Shown piece by piece: positions 30,968 to 41,330 of a stretch of DNA of 64,000 nt. The translations under genes were made by a program, and so were the position numbers. The notes under the pieces were generated by a model. It searched no databases, had not been told where the DNA came from, and worked only from the letters and a program-made list of their open reading frames with translations. The first letter of the stretch is position 1; each line of letters opens with the position of its first letter. The stretch is from positions 1,270,409 through 1,334,408 of the forward strand of contig NZ_LT630337.1 in assembly GCF_900117315.1 (NCBI RefSeq), given 5' to 3'. Source of the DNA: Bacillus massilinigeriensis (GTDB taxonomy: Bacteria; Bacillota; Bacilli; Bacillales; Cytobacillaceae).

Positions 30968-32227
30968 TTATAAAAAGAATCTTTGAATATCGTTCCAAGT
31001 AACCACTAACATCAACAGCATAAGGAGGGCAAAACCGATAAAATGAACCATACCTTCTTTTTGACGATCAATTGGTTTTCCTCTTAACGCTTCAATACCA
31101 AAGAACATTAATCGACCACCATCAAGCGCAGGAATAGGCAAGAGGTTCATAATCCCAAGGTTAATACTTAAAATCCCTGCCCATTTCATTAAATAATAAA
31201 TACCTGACTTTGCAACCGTATCCGTTGAAACATAGATACCTACAGGGCCTGACAGAGCATCAATTGAAAACTGGCCAGATACTAGCTTTCCTAACATGAT
31301 GAAGATATCTTTAGTCCAGTTATATGTCTCACTAAAGCCATAGGCAATGGCTTTAAGAGGAGATTTCTCCATAGGACTGTAGACTCCGATTACCCCTATT
31401 TTTTCTTTTTCAACAAGCTTTTCTTCAGGAGTTACAGGAATCACTAATTCTTTTCCATTTCTATCAATCGAAAAGCTTAATTCTTTATTAGGATTCTTTT
31501 GAATCATTTCAACGACATCGGTCCATTCAGAAATTTCTGCCCTATTAATACTATGAACAATATCTCCTTCCTTTAAGCCAGCATCAATAGCTGCGCCATC
31601 CGGAGTCAGCTTGCCTAACATCGGCTCATTGGAAGGCATCCCTTGCAATAATGCAATAAGGATAAAAATAACGATGGCTAAGATAAAATTCATCATCGGT
31701 CCGGCAAAGATAGCCATTGTTCTTTGACCAAGAGTTTTAGAAGCAAATTGTCTGTCGTATGGAGCGATTAACGATTCTACTCCATTTTCAACAAGTACAG
31801 CATCACGACTAATGGTGAAGGTTTTTAGGATTTCATCCTCCCCTTCAACATAGCCCTGAATAAATAATTCATGTTCAATATCTGACTTTTCAACCTCAAT
31901 CACTCTTGCATTTGGGTACTTATCTTTATTGTTTAAGATGATTTTCGTTACATTTTCATTTTGATCAAAAATCAAGCCCACTCTATAGCCAGGTTTGATT
32001 TCTATCATTTCCGGATCTTCTCCGGCCATTCTTACAAATCCACCAATTGGTAACAGGCGAACAGTATACACGGTCTCACCTTTTTTAAAAGATAATACCT
32101 TTGGACCCATTCCTATGGCAAATTCACGGCAAAGTATACCTGCTCTTTTGGCAAAAATAAAATGCCCTAACTCATGAAAAAACACTAACGCCCCAAAAAT
32201 AACAATAAAGGCAATGATAGTACTCAA
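30968..32227 (-). CDS. rasP: Site-2 zinc metalloprotease RasP/RseP
   Basis: Intramembrane protease of 419 aa that cleaves anti-sigma factors such as RsiW and remnant signal peptides. HELGH lies at residues 18-22 within the first membrane helix, the third ligand is in the PALDGGRL motif near residue 373, and a PDZ domain with LKEGDIVHSINRAEISEW sits near 215-280. At least four membrane helices are visible. It follows dxr by 16 bp, consistent with one envelope/isoprenoid operon ending in the long terminator at 30864-30921. Confidence 0.96.
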   Translation of the reverse strand: MSTIIAFIVIFGALVFFHELGHFIFAKRAGILCREFAIGMGPKVLSFKKGETVYTVRLLPIGGFVRMAGEDPEMIEIKPGYRVGLIFDQNENVTKIILNNKDKYPNARVIEVEKSDIEHELFIQGYVEGEDEILKTFTISRDAVLVENGVESLIAPYDRQFASKTLGQRTMAIFAGPMMNFILAIVIFILIALLQGMPSNEPMLGKLTPDGAAIDAGLKEGDIVHSINRAEISEWTDVVEMIQKNPNKELSFSIDRNGKELVIPVTPEEKLVEKEKIGVIGVYSPMEKSPLKAIAYGFSETYNWTKDIFIMLGKLVSGQFSIDALSGPVGIYVSTDTVAKSGIYYLMKWAGILSINLGIMNLLPIPALDGGRLMFFGIEALRGKPIDRQKEGMVHFIGFALLMLLMLVVTWNDIQRFFL

Positions 32228-32243
32228 AATATAACCACCTTTT

Positions 32244-33386
32244 TTATAGAAGTGTGTTTACATACTGTCTCGTTTGTTGATCAACCTCTTGAATAATTGA
32301 AAAATTAGGATTCGAAATATTATTATGAGCAGTTATCGTCTTTTCAATTAAATCCTCAATTTGTAAGAAAGAAATCCTTCCCTCCAGAAATGCTGCAACA
32401 GCCACTTCATTTGCTGCATTAAGTACAGTAGGTAGTGTTCCACCTGCCTTACCTACATCATAAGCAAATTTCAAGCAACGAAATCTTTCTAAGTCCATCT
32501 CCTGAAAATGAAGCTTTCCAATCTCTGCAAGATTAAGCCTTTTGGCAGATTTTAGTGGCAACCGATTTGGATAGGATAAGGCATATTGAATAGGTACTCT
32601 CATATCAGGAGTTCCAAGTTGTGCAATAATACTGCTATCATGGAACTCAATCATCGAATGAATGATACTTTCCTTATGGAGGAGAACATCAATTCTATCG
32701 TATTCAATCGAATAAAGCCAGTGTGCTTCAATAACTTCTAAGCCTTTATTCATCATGGTTGCTGAATCTATCGTAATCTTTGCACCCATCGACCAATTAG
32801 GATGATTTAATGCTTCATTAACAGTAACATTTACTAATTCAGCTCTTGTCCGATCTCGAAAGCTCCCACCAGAAGCGGTGATGATTAATCTTTCAATATT
32901 CTTCTCTTCTTCTCCTTGCAAGGCTTGGAAAATAGCAGAATGTTCGCTATCGATTGGGAGGAATTTGATTCCATTTCTCTTAGCCGATTCCATTACTAAA
33001 TGACCAGCCGTTACTAATGTCTCTTTGTTAGCAATCGCAATGTCTTTTTTTGCATCGATTGCCTGTAGTGTTGGTTGTAATCCAACACTCCCTATTACTG
33101 CATTTACTACCATATCTGCTTCATCATAAACCGCAACCTCAGATAATCCTTCTATTCCATTATAAAATTTTATCCCAGGAAATTCAGCTTTTAACTTGTC
33201 TGAATCTGTTTTTTCGATTAAAGATACAACCTTGGGCTGGAACTCCATAATAATTTTTCTGGTTAATTCTATATTTCTTCCAACAGAAATAGCAACCAAT
33301 GAGAATTCTTCAGGATGTTCCCTGATTATATCTAAGGTTTGAGTGCCAATCGAGCCTGTAGCACCCAATAAACTAATCCGTTTCAA
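32244..33386 (-). CDS. dxr: 1-deoxy-D-xylulose 5-phosphate reductoisomerase
   Basis: Second enzyme of the MEP isoprenoid pathway; its product feeds UppS upstream in the operon. The 380-aa protein has the NADPH-binding loop LLGATGSIG at residues 5-13, the ASGGSFRD flexible loop near 188 and [20 protein letters not shown] near 210 with metal and substrate ligands. The open frame extends to 33470, but alignment with known Dxr and a weak GGAG 8 nt upstream favour the TTG at 33386 (protein begins [11 protein letters not shown]). ATG codons at 33395 and 33401 overlap that SD. Confidence in the product is higher than in the start. Confidence 0.93.
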   Translation of the reverse strand: MKRISLLGATGSIGTQTLDIIREHPEEFSLVAISVGRNIELTRKIIMEFQPKVVSLIEKTDSDKLKAEFPGIKFYNGIEGLSEVAVYDEADMVVNAVIGSVGLQPTLQAIDAKKDIAIANKETLVTAGHLVMESAKRNGIKFLPIDSEHSAIFQALQGEEEKNIERLIITASGGSFRDRTRAELVNVTVNEALNHPNWSMGAKITIDSATMMNKGLEVIEAHWLYSIEYDRIDVLLHKESIIHSMIEFHDSSIIAQLGTPDMRVPIQYALSYPNRLPLKSAKRLNLAEIGKLHFQEMDLERFRCLKFAYDVGKAGGTLPTVLNAANEVAVAAFLEGRISFLQIEDLIEKTITAHNNISNPNFSIIQEVDQQTRQYVNTLL

Positions 33387-33500
33387 AATAATCATCTCCA
33401 TTAAGGAAAACGCTAGCAGCATAAATGATGAGCTAGTTTTCGTTTCAATACTATCACACAAAAGTTTCATCCATTGATTACATTTCTAATCAATCACTAT

Positions 33501-34295
33501 TTAAATAAAATGTAAAATATGTAGCAACGGCCAGACAAATAATAGGCTATCAAAACGATCTAAAATACCACCATGGCCTGGAAGAATTTTCCCGGAATCC
33601 TTGACATTATAGAATCGTTTAAAAGCAGATTCGACTAGATCACCAATCTGACCAAATATGGAAGCAATGGTTGTTACGATCAATAAAATAATAAGTGAGT
33701 GTTCAATATCTGAAAAAATGGAAAAAAGAATAGCAACAATGAGTGCAGACAAAATTCCACCGATAGAACCTTCTACGGTTTTATTAGGACTAATTTCTGG
33801 CCATAGCTTATGCTTTCCAAAGGCTCTTCCAAAAAAGTAAGCTCCAGAATCTGTTGCCCACATAATAAACAATGAATAAAAAAGATACTGTAAACCATTA
33901 TCAGTCTCTCGAGTTTCAGCAAAATAATAAAAACCGATTCCTACATACAAAATGGAGAGAACAGAAAATGAAACATCCTCAAATGTAAAGTGGTTCTTTG
34001 AAGCAACTGTATACGTTAAAAAACATAAAACGGCAAAAAGAAAAATATCCACCTTTGTGTATTGGAATGAGTCCCAAAGTGACATATAACGGGATGGGAA
34101 TAAAACAATCCACAACATAATTAATGATATAATTCCTGGTATTGAGAATAGATACAACTTTCTCATCTTCAATAATTCATATAAACCGACTGTAGCTAAT
34201 AAATAAGATACGATAATAATTGGAATCCCACCATAAATTACAATTGGCAAAAAAATTGCTGCTGCAATAATGGCTGTAATAATTCTTTGCTTCAT
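33501..34295 (-). CDS. cdsA: Phosphatidate cytidylyltransferase
   Basis: Makes CDP-diacylglycerol from phosphatidate and CTP for phospholipid synthesis. The 264-aa membrane protein has about seven to eight hydrophobic helices, and the CTP-transferase signature GDLVESAFKR followed by KDSGKILPGHGGILDR near residues 215-245. WATDSGAYFFGRAFGKHKLWPEISPNKTVEG-like motif elements (ATDSGAYFFGR near 147, SPNKTVEG near 173) agree. It is 70 bp after uppS and 114 bp before dxr. Confidence 0.96.
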   Translation of the reverse strand: MKQRIITAIIAAAIFLPIVIYGGIPIIIVSYLLATVGLYELLKMRKLYLFSIPGIISLIMLWIVLFPSRYMSLWDSFQYTKVDIFLFAVLCFLTYTVASKNHFTFEDVSFSVLSILYVGIGFYYFAETRETDNGLQYLFYSLFIMWATDSGAYFFGRAFGKHKLWPEISPNKTVEGSIGGILSALIVAILFSIFSDIEHSLIILLIVTTIASIFGQIGDLVESAFKRFYNVKDSGKILPGHGGILDRFDSLLFVWPLLHILHFI

Positions 34296-34365
34296 TTTTT
34301 TACTTCAACACCTTTGCTACGTCTATTGATGGTTGTCTTATTTAAATAACTGGGAAAATATTGGT

Positions 34366-35142
34366 CTAAACACCGCCGAACCTTCTTTGACGATTTTGAT
34401 AAGTTTCTATTGCTTCTAATAAGTGGTCTTCTCCAAAATCAGGCCACAGTACATCGGTAAACCAAAATTCCGTATAAGCAAGCTGCCATAGCATAAAATT
34501 ACTTAAACGAATTTCTCCACTTGTTCGAATTAACAAATCAGGGTCATCCAACCCATTCGTCATTAGATAATTTGAGAATTGATCTTCAGTTAATTCATTT
34601 ATATCCATAATACCATTCTTACAATCAGAAGCAGCGCGTTTTACTGCCTCAAGGATCTCGGCTCTACTTCCATAGTTAAGGGCAAAATTAAGAATTAACC
34701 CAGAATTATTTTTTGTTTCATTCATAGCCTTTTCAATAGCTCTTAAAGTATGTGCTGGTAATTGATCCTTATAACCAATCATACGCACCTGAACATTTTC
34801 TTCAATAAGCTCAGGTAGAAATGTACCTAAAAACTCCTCAGGTAACTTCATTAAATAGTCCACTTCATTTTTAGGTCTTTTCCAATTTTCTGTTGAAAAT
34901 GCATATAGGGTTAACACTTTAATACCTAGCTCATTTGATAATTTGGTAATCTTGCGTACAACTTTCATACCCTCATGGTGACCAGCCACTCTAGGTAGAG
35001 CGCGTTTCTTCGCCCATCTTCCGTTTCCATCCATAATTATCGCCACATGGGACGGGATTTGTTGATTACGAATAGCTATTATTCGCTCTCGGAGATTGGA
35101 AGAATCCTCTTTCTTCTTCCAAAGCCTCAATTTATTTAACAT
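34366..35142 (-). CDS. uppS: Undecaprenyl diphosphate synthase
   Basis: cis-Prenyltransferase that makes the C55 lipid carrier for cell-wall synthesis. The 258-aa protein has IIMDGNGRWAKKR (catalytic D38), GHHEGMKVV, and the C-terminal family block RTSGEIRLSNFMLWQLAYTE near 205. A longer frame reaches 35208, but GGAGGAG directly precedes the ATG at 35142 and that start aligns with B. subtilis. It is first in the uppS-cdsA-dxr-rasP unit, with a sigma-A promoter candidate at 35366-35395. Confidence 0.96.
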   Translation of the reverse strand: MLNKLRLWKKKEDSSNLRERIIAIRNQQIPSHVAIIMDGNGRWAKKRALPRVAGHHEGMKVVRKITKLSNELGIKVLTLYAFSTENWKRPKNEVDYLMKLPEEFLGTFLPELIEENVQVRMIGYKDQLPAHTLRAIEKAMNETKNNSGLILNFALNYGSRAEILEAVKRAASDCKNGIMDINELTEDQFSNYLMTNGLDDPDLLIRTSGEIRLSNFMLWQLAYTEFWFTDVLWPDFGEDHLLEAIETYQNRQRRFGGV

Positions 35143-35365
35143 AATTATGCTCCTCCAAAAGAAATTAATCTCGGTCTCCGAAATTAGAATAATCAAAAGT
35201 ACATCCATCTATGAGATCCATGCTACAAGACCAAAATATTTACATTCAAAGACTTCAGCATATCACTTCTTATTATCATACCAAATTTTATACAAATATC
35301 TATATAAAAAGATTATGTACTCCTAGTAAAAATAAGAATAATGGTATAAGAAAAAATATAGGACT

Positions 35366-35395
35366 AGTATCATTCCTACATAATAATTTAGTCAA
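35366..35395 (-). promoter_or_regulatory. Putative sigma-A promoter of the uppS operon
   Basis: TTGACT (35390-35395), an 18-bp spacer and GATACT (35366-35371) on the minus strand, downstream of the frr terminator. If used, it gives a leader of roughly 215 nt, so a closer promoter is also possible. Confidence 0.45.
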
Positions 35396-35433
35396 AGAAT
35401 TCTAATTGTGCAAAGAATACGCTTAAAACAGTG

Positions 35434-35458
35434 AAAAAACCCCCTATTGATAGAGGGT
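35434..35458 (-). terminator. Intrinsic terminator after frr
   Basis: On the minus strand ACCCTCTAT-CA-ATAGGGGGT, a 9-bp stem with one T-G pair, runs into six U residues. T-rich sequence also follows on the plus strand. Confidence 0.88.
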
Positions 35459-35513
35459 CTTTTTTGTATAGAATAAAAGTTTTTGCAAGGCAAGAAGCTT
35501 CCGCTTTTCTTTT

Positions 35514-36071
35514 TCACACTTCCAAGATTTCTTTTTCTTTTTCTTTAGTCATGTTGTCTACTTTGGAAATGTATTCATCTGTTAGTTTTTGAATATCTTC
35601 AGAGTAACCGCGTAAATCATCTTCTGTAATTTCACCGTTTTTCTCAAGCTTTTTCAAATCATCATTTCCATCTCTTCGAATATTACGAATGGCTACTTTT
35701 GCTTCTTCTGATTCCTTCTTAACAATCTTTACAAGTTCTTTTCTTCTTTCCTCAGTTAATTGAGGAATAGTTAAACGGATAAGATTTCCATCGTTTGTTG
35801 GAGTTAATCCAATATCACTCTTTAAAATAGCCTTCTCAATATCACCTAAGATTGACTTATCATAAGGTTGAATAACAAGAAGTCGGGCCTCTGGTACTGA
35901 AACACCCGCTAATTGGTTAATAGGGGTTGGAGCACCATAGTAATCCACGGTGATTCTGTCCAATAATGAAGCATTTGCTCTTCCTGCACGAATGCTAGCA
36001 AGTTCACGAGAATAAGCCGCAATCGCCTTGGTCATTTTTTCCTTTGCATGTGCAAGTACTTGTTTAGGCAT
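35514..36071 (-). CDS. frr: Ribosome recycling factor
   Basis: Splits post-termination ribosomes together with EF-G. The 185-aa protein has the two-domain RRF pattern: long helices with [21 protein letters not shown] near residue 27 and a beta domain with PLNQLA-type segment (here [12 protein letters not shown]). [21 protein letters not shown] near 122 is the signature helix. It starts 2 bp after the pyrH stop, so pyrH-frr are co-transcribed. Confidence 0.97.
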   Translation of the reverse strand: MPKQVLAHAKEKMTKAIAAYSRELASIRAGRANASLLDRITVDYYGAPTPINQLAGVSVPEARLLVIQPYDKSILGDIEKAILKSDIGLTPTNDGNLIRLTIPQLTEERRKELVKIVKKESEEAKVAIRNIRRDGNDDLKKLEKNGEITEDDLRGYSEDIQKLTDEYISKVDNMTKEKEKEILEV

Positions 36072-36073
36072 GA

Positions 36074-36829
<756 letters not shown>

Positions 36830-36842
36830 TTATACCTTACTC

Positions 36843-36874
36843 TTAAAAATAGGGAACACCATGTGTTCCCTATT
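36843..36874 (-). terminator. Intrinsic terminator after tsf
   Basis: AATAGGGAACAC (36848-36859) and GTGTTCCCTATT (36863-36874) pair perfectly over 12 bp around a 3-nt loop, followed on the minus strand by TTTAAG. It lies 30 bp after the tsf stop. Confidence 0.9.
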
Positions 36875-36904
36875 CTGAAATTTAATAAGTGTACAAAAGA
36901 AATA

Positions 36905-37786
36905 TTATTTTTTCACTTGGTTCATAACTTCTTCAGCAAAGTTATCTTCGCGTTTTTCCATTCCTTCTCCTACTTCGTAGCGAACGAATTCACGAATTGT
37001 AGCACCGTTTGCTTTGACAAATTGACCGACCTTTTGATCAGGATTTTTAACAAAAGCTTGATCATTCACACAAACGTCTTCGAAGTACTTACCTAAACGA
37101 CCTTCAACCATTTTAGCAACGATATTTTCAGGTTTTCCTTCATTTAATGCTTGTTGAGTTAATACTTGGCGTTCACGTTCAACTTCTTCTGGAGATACTT
37201 CGTCACGTGAAACATATTTTGGATTTAATGCTGCAATGTGCATAGATACATCTTTTGCGACATTTGCATCTGTAGTACCTTCAAGAACAGAAAGAACACC
37301 AATTCGACCACCCATATGTAGGTATGCTCCGAAAGCATCATTATCTGTTTTTGTTTTTACTTCAAAACGGCGAAGGGAGATTTTTTCTCCGATTTTTGAG
37401 ATAGCCGCATTGACATGAGCTTCTACAGTAGCTCCATTATCCATTGTTTGAGCATTTGCTTCTTCTACTGTTGCTGGCTTTTGCTTAAGAAGATGTGCTG
37501 CAAGTTCTGTAACTAATACTTGGAACCCTTCATTCTTTGCAACAAAGTCAGTTTCAGAGTTAACCTCTAAAATAACAGCTTCATTACCTTCAACTTGGAT
37601 AAATGTTGTTCCTTCAGCTGCAATACGATCAGATTTTTTTGCTGCCTTTGCGATTCCTTTTTCACGAAGGAAATCAACAGCTTTTTCCATATCTCCACCA
37701 GTTTCAGTTAGAGCCTTTTTACAATCCATCATTCCTGCGCCAGTTTTTTCACGAAGTTCTTTTACCATTTGTGCAGTAATTGCCAT
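36905..37786 (-). CDS. tsf: Elongation factor Ts
   Basis: Nucleotide-exchange factor for EF-Tu. The 293-aa protein has the N-terminal UBA-like module with [16 protein letters not shown] and the conserved [14 protein letters not shown] near residue 80, then two dimerisation subdomains. It lies after rpsB as in most bacteria, separated by a strong hairpin at 37857-37899, which probably sets the S2 to EF-Ts ratio. Confidence 0.97.
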   Translation of the reverse strand: MAITAQMVKELREKTGAGMMDCKKALTETGGDMEKAVDFLREKGIAKAAKKSDRIAAEGTTFIQVEGNEAVILEVNSETDFVAKNEGFQVLVTELAAHLLKQKPATVEEANAQTMDNGATVEAHVNAAISKIGEKISLRRFEVKTKTDNDAFGAYLHMGGRIGVLSVLEGTTDANVAKDVSMHIAALNPKYVSRDEVSPEEVERERQVLTQQALNEGKPENIVAKMVEGRLGKYFEDVCVNDQAFVKNPDQKVGQFVKANGATIREFVRYEVGEGMEKREDNFAEEVMNQVKK

Positions 37787-37856
37787 ATCGCGTAATTCCT
37801 CCTTAAATCCTATGTAATAATATACTTTGCAAGCAAGAGTTTTGCTAAACCTTTTC

Positions 37857-37899
37857 TTTAAAAAAAGGCGATAAAAGGTATAGCCCTCTTATCACCTTT
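37857..37899 (-). terminator. Terminator or attenuator between rpsB and tsf
   Basis: On the minus strand AAAGGTGATAAGAGG pairs with CCTTTTATCGCCTTT over 15 positions with two wobble pairs, around a 6-nt loop, and seven U residues follow. Readthrough would be needed for tsf unless it has an own promoter. Confidence 0.88.
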
Positions 37900-37943
37900 C
37901 TTCAGAAAATCATAGATTAAAGTTCAAATGAACAGTGAGATGA

Positions 37944-38684
<741 letters not shown>

Positions 38685-38763
38685 TTATTTCATTTTTAAT
38701 CGAAAACTGTTTTCCAGCACCATTCGACTAAATCCGTAAGCGTGTGTATTAACACCATTTGTA

Positions 38764-38793
38764 AATATAGCATAAAGCAGCAATAGAAATCAA
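38764..38793 (-). promoter_or_regulatory. Putative sigma-A promoter of rpsB
   Basis: TTGATT (38788-38793), an 18-bp spacer and TATATT (38764-38769) on the minus strand, directly after the swrB-like stop. It would give a leader of about 105 nt before rpsB. Confidence 0.55.
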
Positions 38794-38800
38794 GGGTTTC

Positions 38801-39514
38801 TTATTTCATTTGATATAATTTTAACAATAGTTCTATCTCTGTCTTACCCTTGTTTAATTTTCTTGCAATATCTTCCTCATTGAAGCCTTGCTTTTTCAAT
38901 AGCAGGGTTTGATTATACAAGGATTTCATATAGAGATTTTCTGTTATTTCCTTCTCTTCCTGAACAGTCTGTTCTTGTGATAATTCTGTTTGCTTATCTA
39001 TTTCTACGATAATTTCTTCATTCGAGAATCGATTTTTTAGATCCAGCTCACTTGCTAATAAATCCTTTTCTGTTTGAGGAGATACGTTTTGTTGTTTATA
39101 TGCCCTCACTGCTTGATAGGCCATTGTCTTTTCCAAATGAGGTGGTTGTTCGCTCTTCCTATCGATTTCTGTTTTGCCTTGCTGTTTTACTATTTTATTT
39201 TTCTCTTTGCTCTTATCTATCATTTGGTTAGAGCTCTTTTTTTCTTTTTCATGGTCTAATTCCTTTGAGGAATCAATATTTTGCGGTTTTTTAGAGAGTT
39301 TTTCCTTTTGCAAAATTAATTTCTGAATAAATTCCTCGTTTTCTTCCTTCATCTCCATCATATATGTAGAGATTAATTCTTCAAGTTCTTTCATGTTTTT
39401 AACTTGACGTTGTTCAACTTGAACTAGACGATTTTGACGGAGATAAAGAATAATTACCGCAAAGATTGAAATAATGTTTAAGATAAAACTAATTAATAAT
39501 AAAAGCGTGGTCAT
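38801..39514 (-). CDS. swrB: SwrB-like membrane protein (DUF6115 type)
   Basis: A 237-aa protein with an N-terminal membrane helix (residues 3-25), a long lysine/glutamate-rich middle part likely to be coiled coil, and a C-terminal helix-turn-helix-like segment GFNEEDIARKLNKGKTEIEL. This architecture and its place between sigD and rpsB match B. subtilis SwrB (YlxL), which promotes flagellar basal body assembly and type III export activation. Sequence similarity outside the ends seems low, so the symbol rests mainly on position and architecture. It starts 9 bp after the preceding small gene. Confidence 0.75.
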   Translation of the reverse strand: MTTLLLLISFILNIISIFAVIILYLRQNRLVQVEQRQVKNMKELEELISTYMMEMKEENEEFIQKLILQKEKLSKKPQNIDSSKELDHEKEKKSSNQMIDKSKEKNKIVKQQGKTEIDRKSEQPPHLEKTMAYQAVRAYKQQNVSPQTEKDLLASELDLKNRFSNEEIIVEIDKQTELSQEQTVQEEKEITENLYMKSLYNQTLLLKKQGFNEEDIARKLNKGKTEIELLLKLYQMK

Positions 39515-39523
39515 AACATCCCT

Positions 39524-39832
39524 CTATCCACTGTAGTCAATGTTTGTCCCTTTGTATGGATGATTTTCCTTTTTATGATGGTCTTCTTTTTTTCTTCTCT
39601 GCCTTTTCCCATCATGATAACTATTCTTTCCACCTTCATCTTCTAAGGTTGGTCTTATTTCTTTCAGGTCTGATTTTAAAACAGTCGTTCTCTGTTTTTC
39701 TTCTTCCTTTTTCACACTTTGACCAGCATGTTCTTGCATGATTGTCCCCTGTTGTTGTAACTGTTCTTGCAGTTTTCCTGCTTCTAGTGTTCTTGGAAGT
39801 GCAATTTGTAGTTCAATCGTTTTTAAACTCAT
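39524..39832 (-). CDS. Uncharacterised 102-aa charged protein in the fla/che operon
   Basis: I do not recognise a named family. The N-terminal ~35 residues (MSLKTIELQIALPRTLEAGK, then glutamine-rich) look folded or amphipathic; the rest is highly charged, with KKEEEKQR and a basic RQRRKKEDHHKKENH tract near the C-terminus, likely disordered. There is no signal peptide or membrane helix. GGAAGTGG acts as SD. It sits 112 bp after the fapA-like gene and 9 bp before the swrB-like gene, so a flagellar or biofilm role is suggested only by context. It is absent from the B. subtilis layout as I remember it. Confidence 0.7.
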   Translation of the reverse strand: MSLKTIELQIALPRTLEAGKLQEQLQQQGTIMQEHAGQSVKKEEEKQRTTVLKSDLKEIRPTLEDEGGKNSYHDGKRQRRKKEDHHKKENHPYKGTNIDYSG

Positions 39833-39872
39833 ATGACCACTTCCTTTATTAAGAATGCCGTCTTCTCTTAAT

Positions 39873-39901
39873 ATAATAGCTTTGTTAATCTAGAATGTTG
39901 A
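39873..39901 (-). promoter_or_regulatory. Weak promoter candidate before the 102-aa gene
   Basis: TCAACA (39896-39901), a 17-bp spacer and TATTAT (39873-39878) on the minus strand in the 112-bp gap after the fapA-like gene. Both boxes match at 4-5 of 6 positions; in such AT-rich sequence this can be chance. Confidence 0.3.
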
Positions 39902-39944
39902 TTTTTCTTTAACACCGCCAATAATATAATTACTTCAGCGTTCA

Positions 39945-41303
39945 TTACCCTATAGGCTCAAATTGAATATCCCCATTCAGTATATTAAATCTAGTAAATG
40001 TATGTTTCTTTTGAATAATTCTAGAATACTTCCCAAAATGTATGGTTGTATTTGGGAACACAGTATCTGTAACTGTTACTGATGCAGTTGCATTAAGCTC
40101 TTTTTCCTCTGCTATTAGCATCAACTGTTCATTTATTTCCTTTAAATTTGCTTCAAGCTGCTGTTTGGTAGCTTTTTGTTTTTGAAGCATTACCTTATGT
40201 TCCTCAGTAATCCTACCTACATGCTTAATGGTTTCTGTTAACTTGTGTTCAAGAATTTCTAGTTTTTTTAGATTATCAGTTATACTCTTTTTTTCCTCCA
40301 ATAATCTTTGTTCCTTATCTTCTAATAGTGGATTCGTTCCTATAAACAAATCTGTTTTTGTAAACAGGCGATTTCCAATTTCTTTTGCTTTTATATCTTT
40401 TCCTGCAACCAATCGTCCTCCGATAATTGGGCCATTTTGACATATAATAGAGTCCATTGCTTGGACCTCACTGTGTAAAAGGGAAGACTCGATGATCACA
40501 CTTTGTCCAGCTCTAACATTTGCTTGATTTAAGTAGGCTGCTTGAATATTTCCTCCGGCGATTACTCTTCCCCGTTTTCCACCAGTAATCCCACCTCTTA
40601 CTGTAATATTTCCTCCTGCCTCCAAATAAGCACCCTCAACAATTCCCCGTATTTGAAGGTCTCCACCTGCCTTTATTTCATATCCCGAAGGAACGTCTCC
40701 TTGGATGATGACGGTTCCAATAAAGTTGATGTTTCCTGTTTTTAGGTCAATATCTCCATTAACCTCAAATACGGGATTTACGGAAATTCGATTTTCTGTA
40801 ACACTTAGCTGACCATTGTCAGTTGAAAAAAACTGATTCCCTTGTAGGGTAACATTTTTCCCTGGTCTAATTCTTAATGGCTTTCCATTCCTTGCAACCA
40901 GCCTTCTACCATAAACATCTATCCCGTCTACCCCTTGAGTAGGGGGAACAATTGTTGCAATAAGCTGACCATTTTTTACTGATGGGATATTAAGCACATC
41001 TCGAAAATTTAATTTTTCCTTTTGTACATTCTCCGATACTTGAATTTCATTTTGTAAATAGGCATCTTCCCCATGAATGACGGGTTTGCCTTCTGCTATA
41101 CACACAGGATATTTGATGGCTTTTGGATTTGAGCAAATATGAATTAATTGCTCCTTATTAATTCCATATACTATCCTCTGTTTTTTTAAAAAGGCATCCA
41201 ATTCCTCTAACGTAAAATCTGGGGCATTGTTTACTGGAATCAAAATATCTAAATAAGCCTGCAACCGATCTTTGGATACTTGAACTTTAAAAGATTTTTC
41301 CAA
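39945..41303 (-). CDS. FapA family protein (DUF342)
   Basis: A 452-aa protein of the DUF342/FapA family. The N-terminal half is a FapA-N domain, the middle (about residues 150-300) is a repetitive beta-helix with glycine-rich turns (GNINFIGTVIIQGDV, AGGDLQIRGIVEGAYLEAGG), and residues 310-410 are a coiled coil (KKSITDNLKKLEILEHKLTE), followed by a short beta end. Families of this type form polymer-like assemblies at cell poles or membranes. It lies 27 bp after sigD and before the swrB-like gene, an arrangement seen in many Bacillaceae but not in B. subtilis as I recall. The role in motility is unknown. Confidence 0.85.
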   Translation of the reverse strand: MEKSFKVQVSKDRLQAYLDILIPVNNAPDFTLEELDAFLKKQRIVYGINKEQLIHICSNPKAIKYPVCIAEGKPVIHGEDAYLQNEIQVSENVQKEKLNFRDVLNIPSVKNGQLIATIVPPTQGVDGIDVYGRRLVARNGKPLRIRPGKNVTLQGNQFFSTDNGQLSVTENRISVNPVFEVNGDIDLKTGNINFIGTVIIQGDVPSGYEIKAGGDLQIRGIVEGAYLEAGGNITVRGGITGGKRGRVIAGGNIQAAYLNQANVRAGQSVIIESSLLHSEVQAMDSIICQNGPIIGGRLVAGKDIKAKEIGNRLFTKTDLFIGTNPLLEDKEQRLLEEKKSITDNLKKLEILEHKLTETIKHVGRITEEHKVMLQKQKATKQQLEANLKEINEQLMLIAEEKELNATASVTVTDTVFPNTTIHFGKYSRIIQKKHTFTRFNILNGDIQFEPIG

Positions 41304-41330
41304 AGTGATCCTCTCCCCTGTTTGATACCT

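Larger units (their letters stand above)
35143..35513. other. Intergenic region between frr and uppS
   Basis: This 371-bp AT-rich stretch has no gene I can support. It holds the frr terminator (35434-35458), a sigma-A promoter candidate (35366-35395) and then a leader of more than 200 nt before uppS. I see no riboswitch fold in the leader. Confidence 0.65.
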
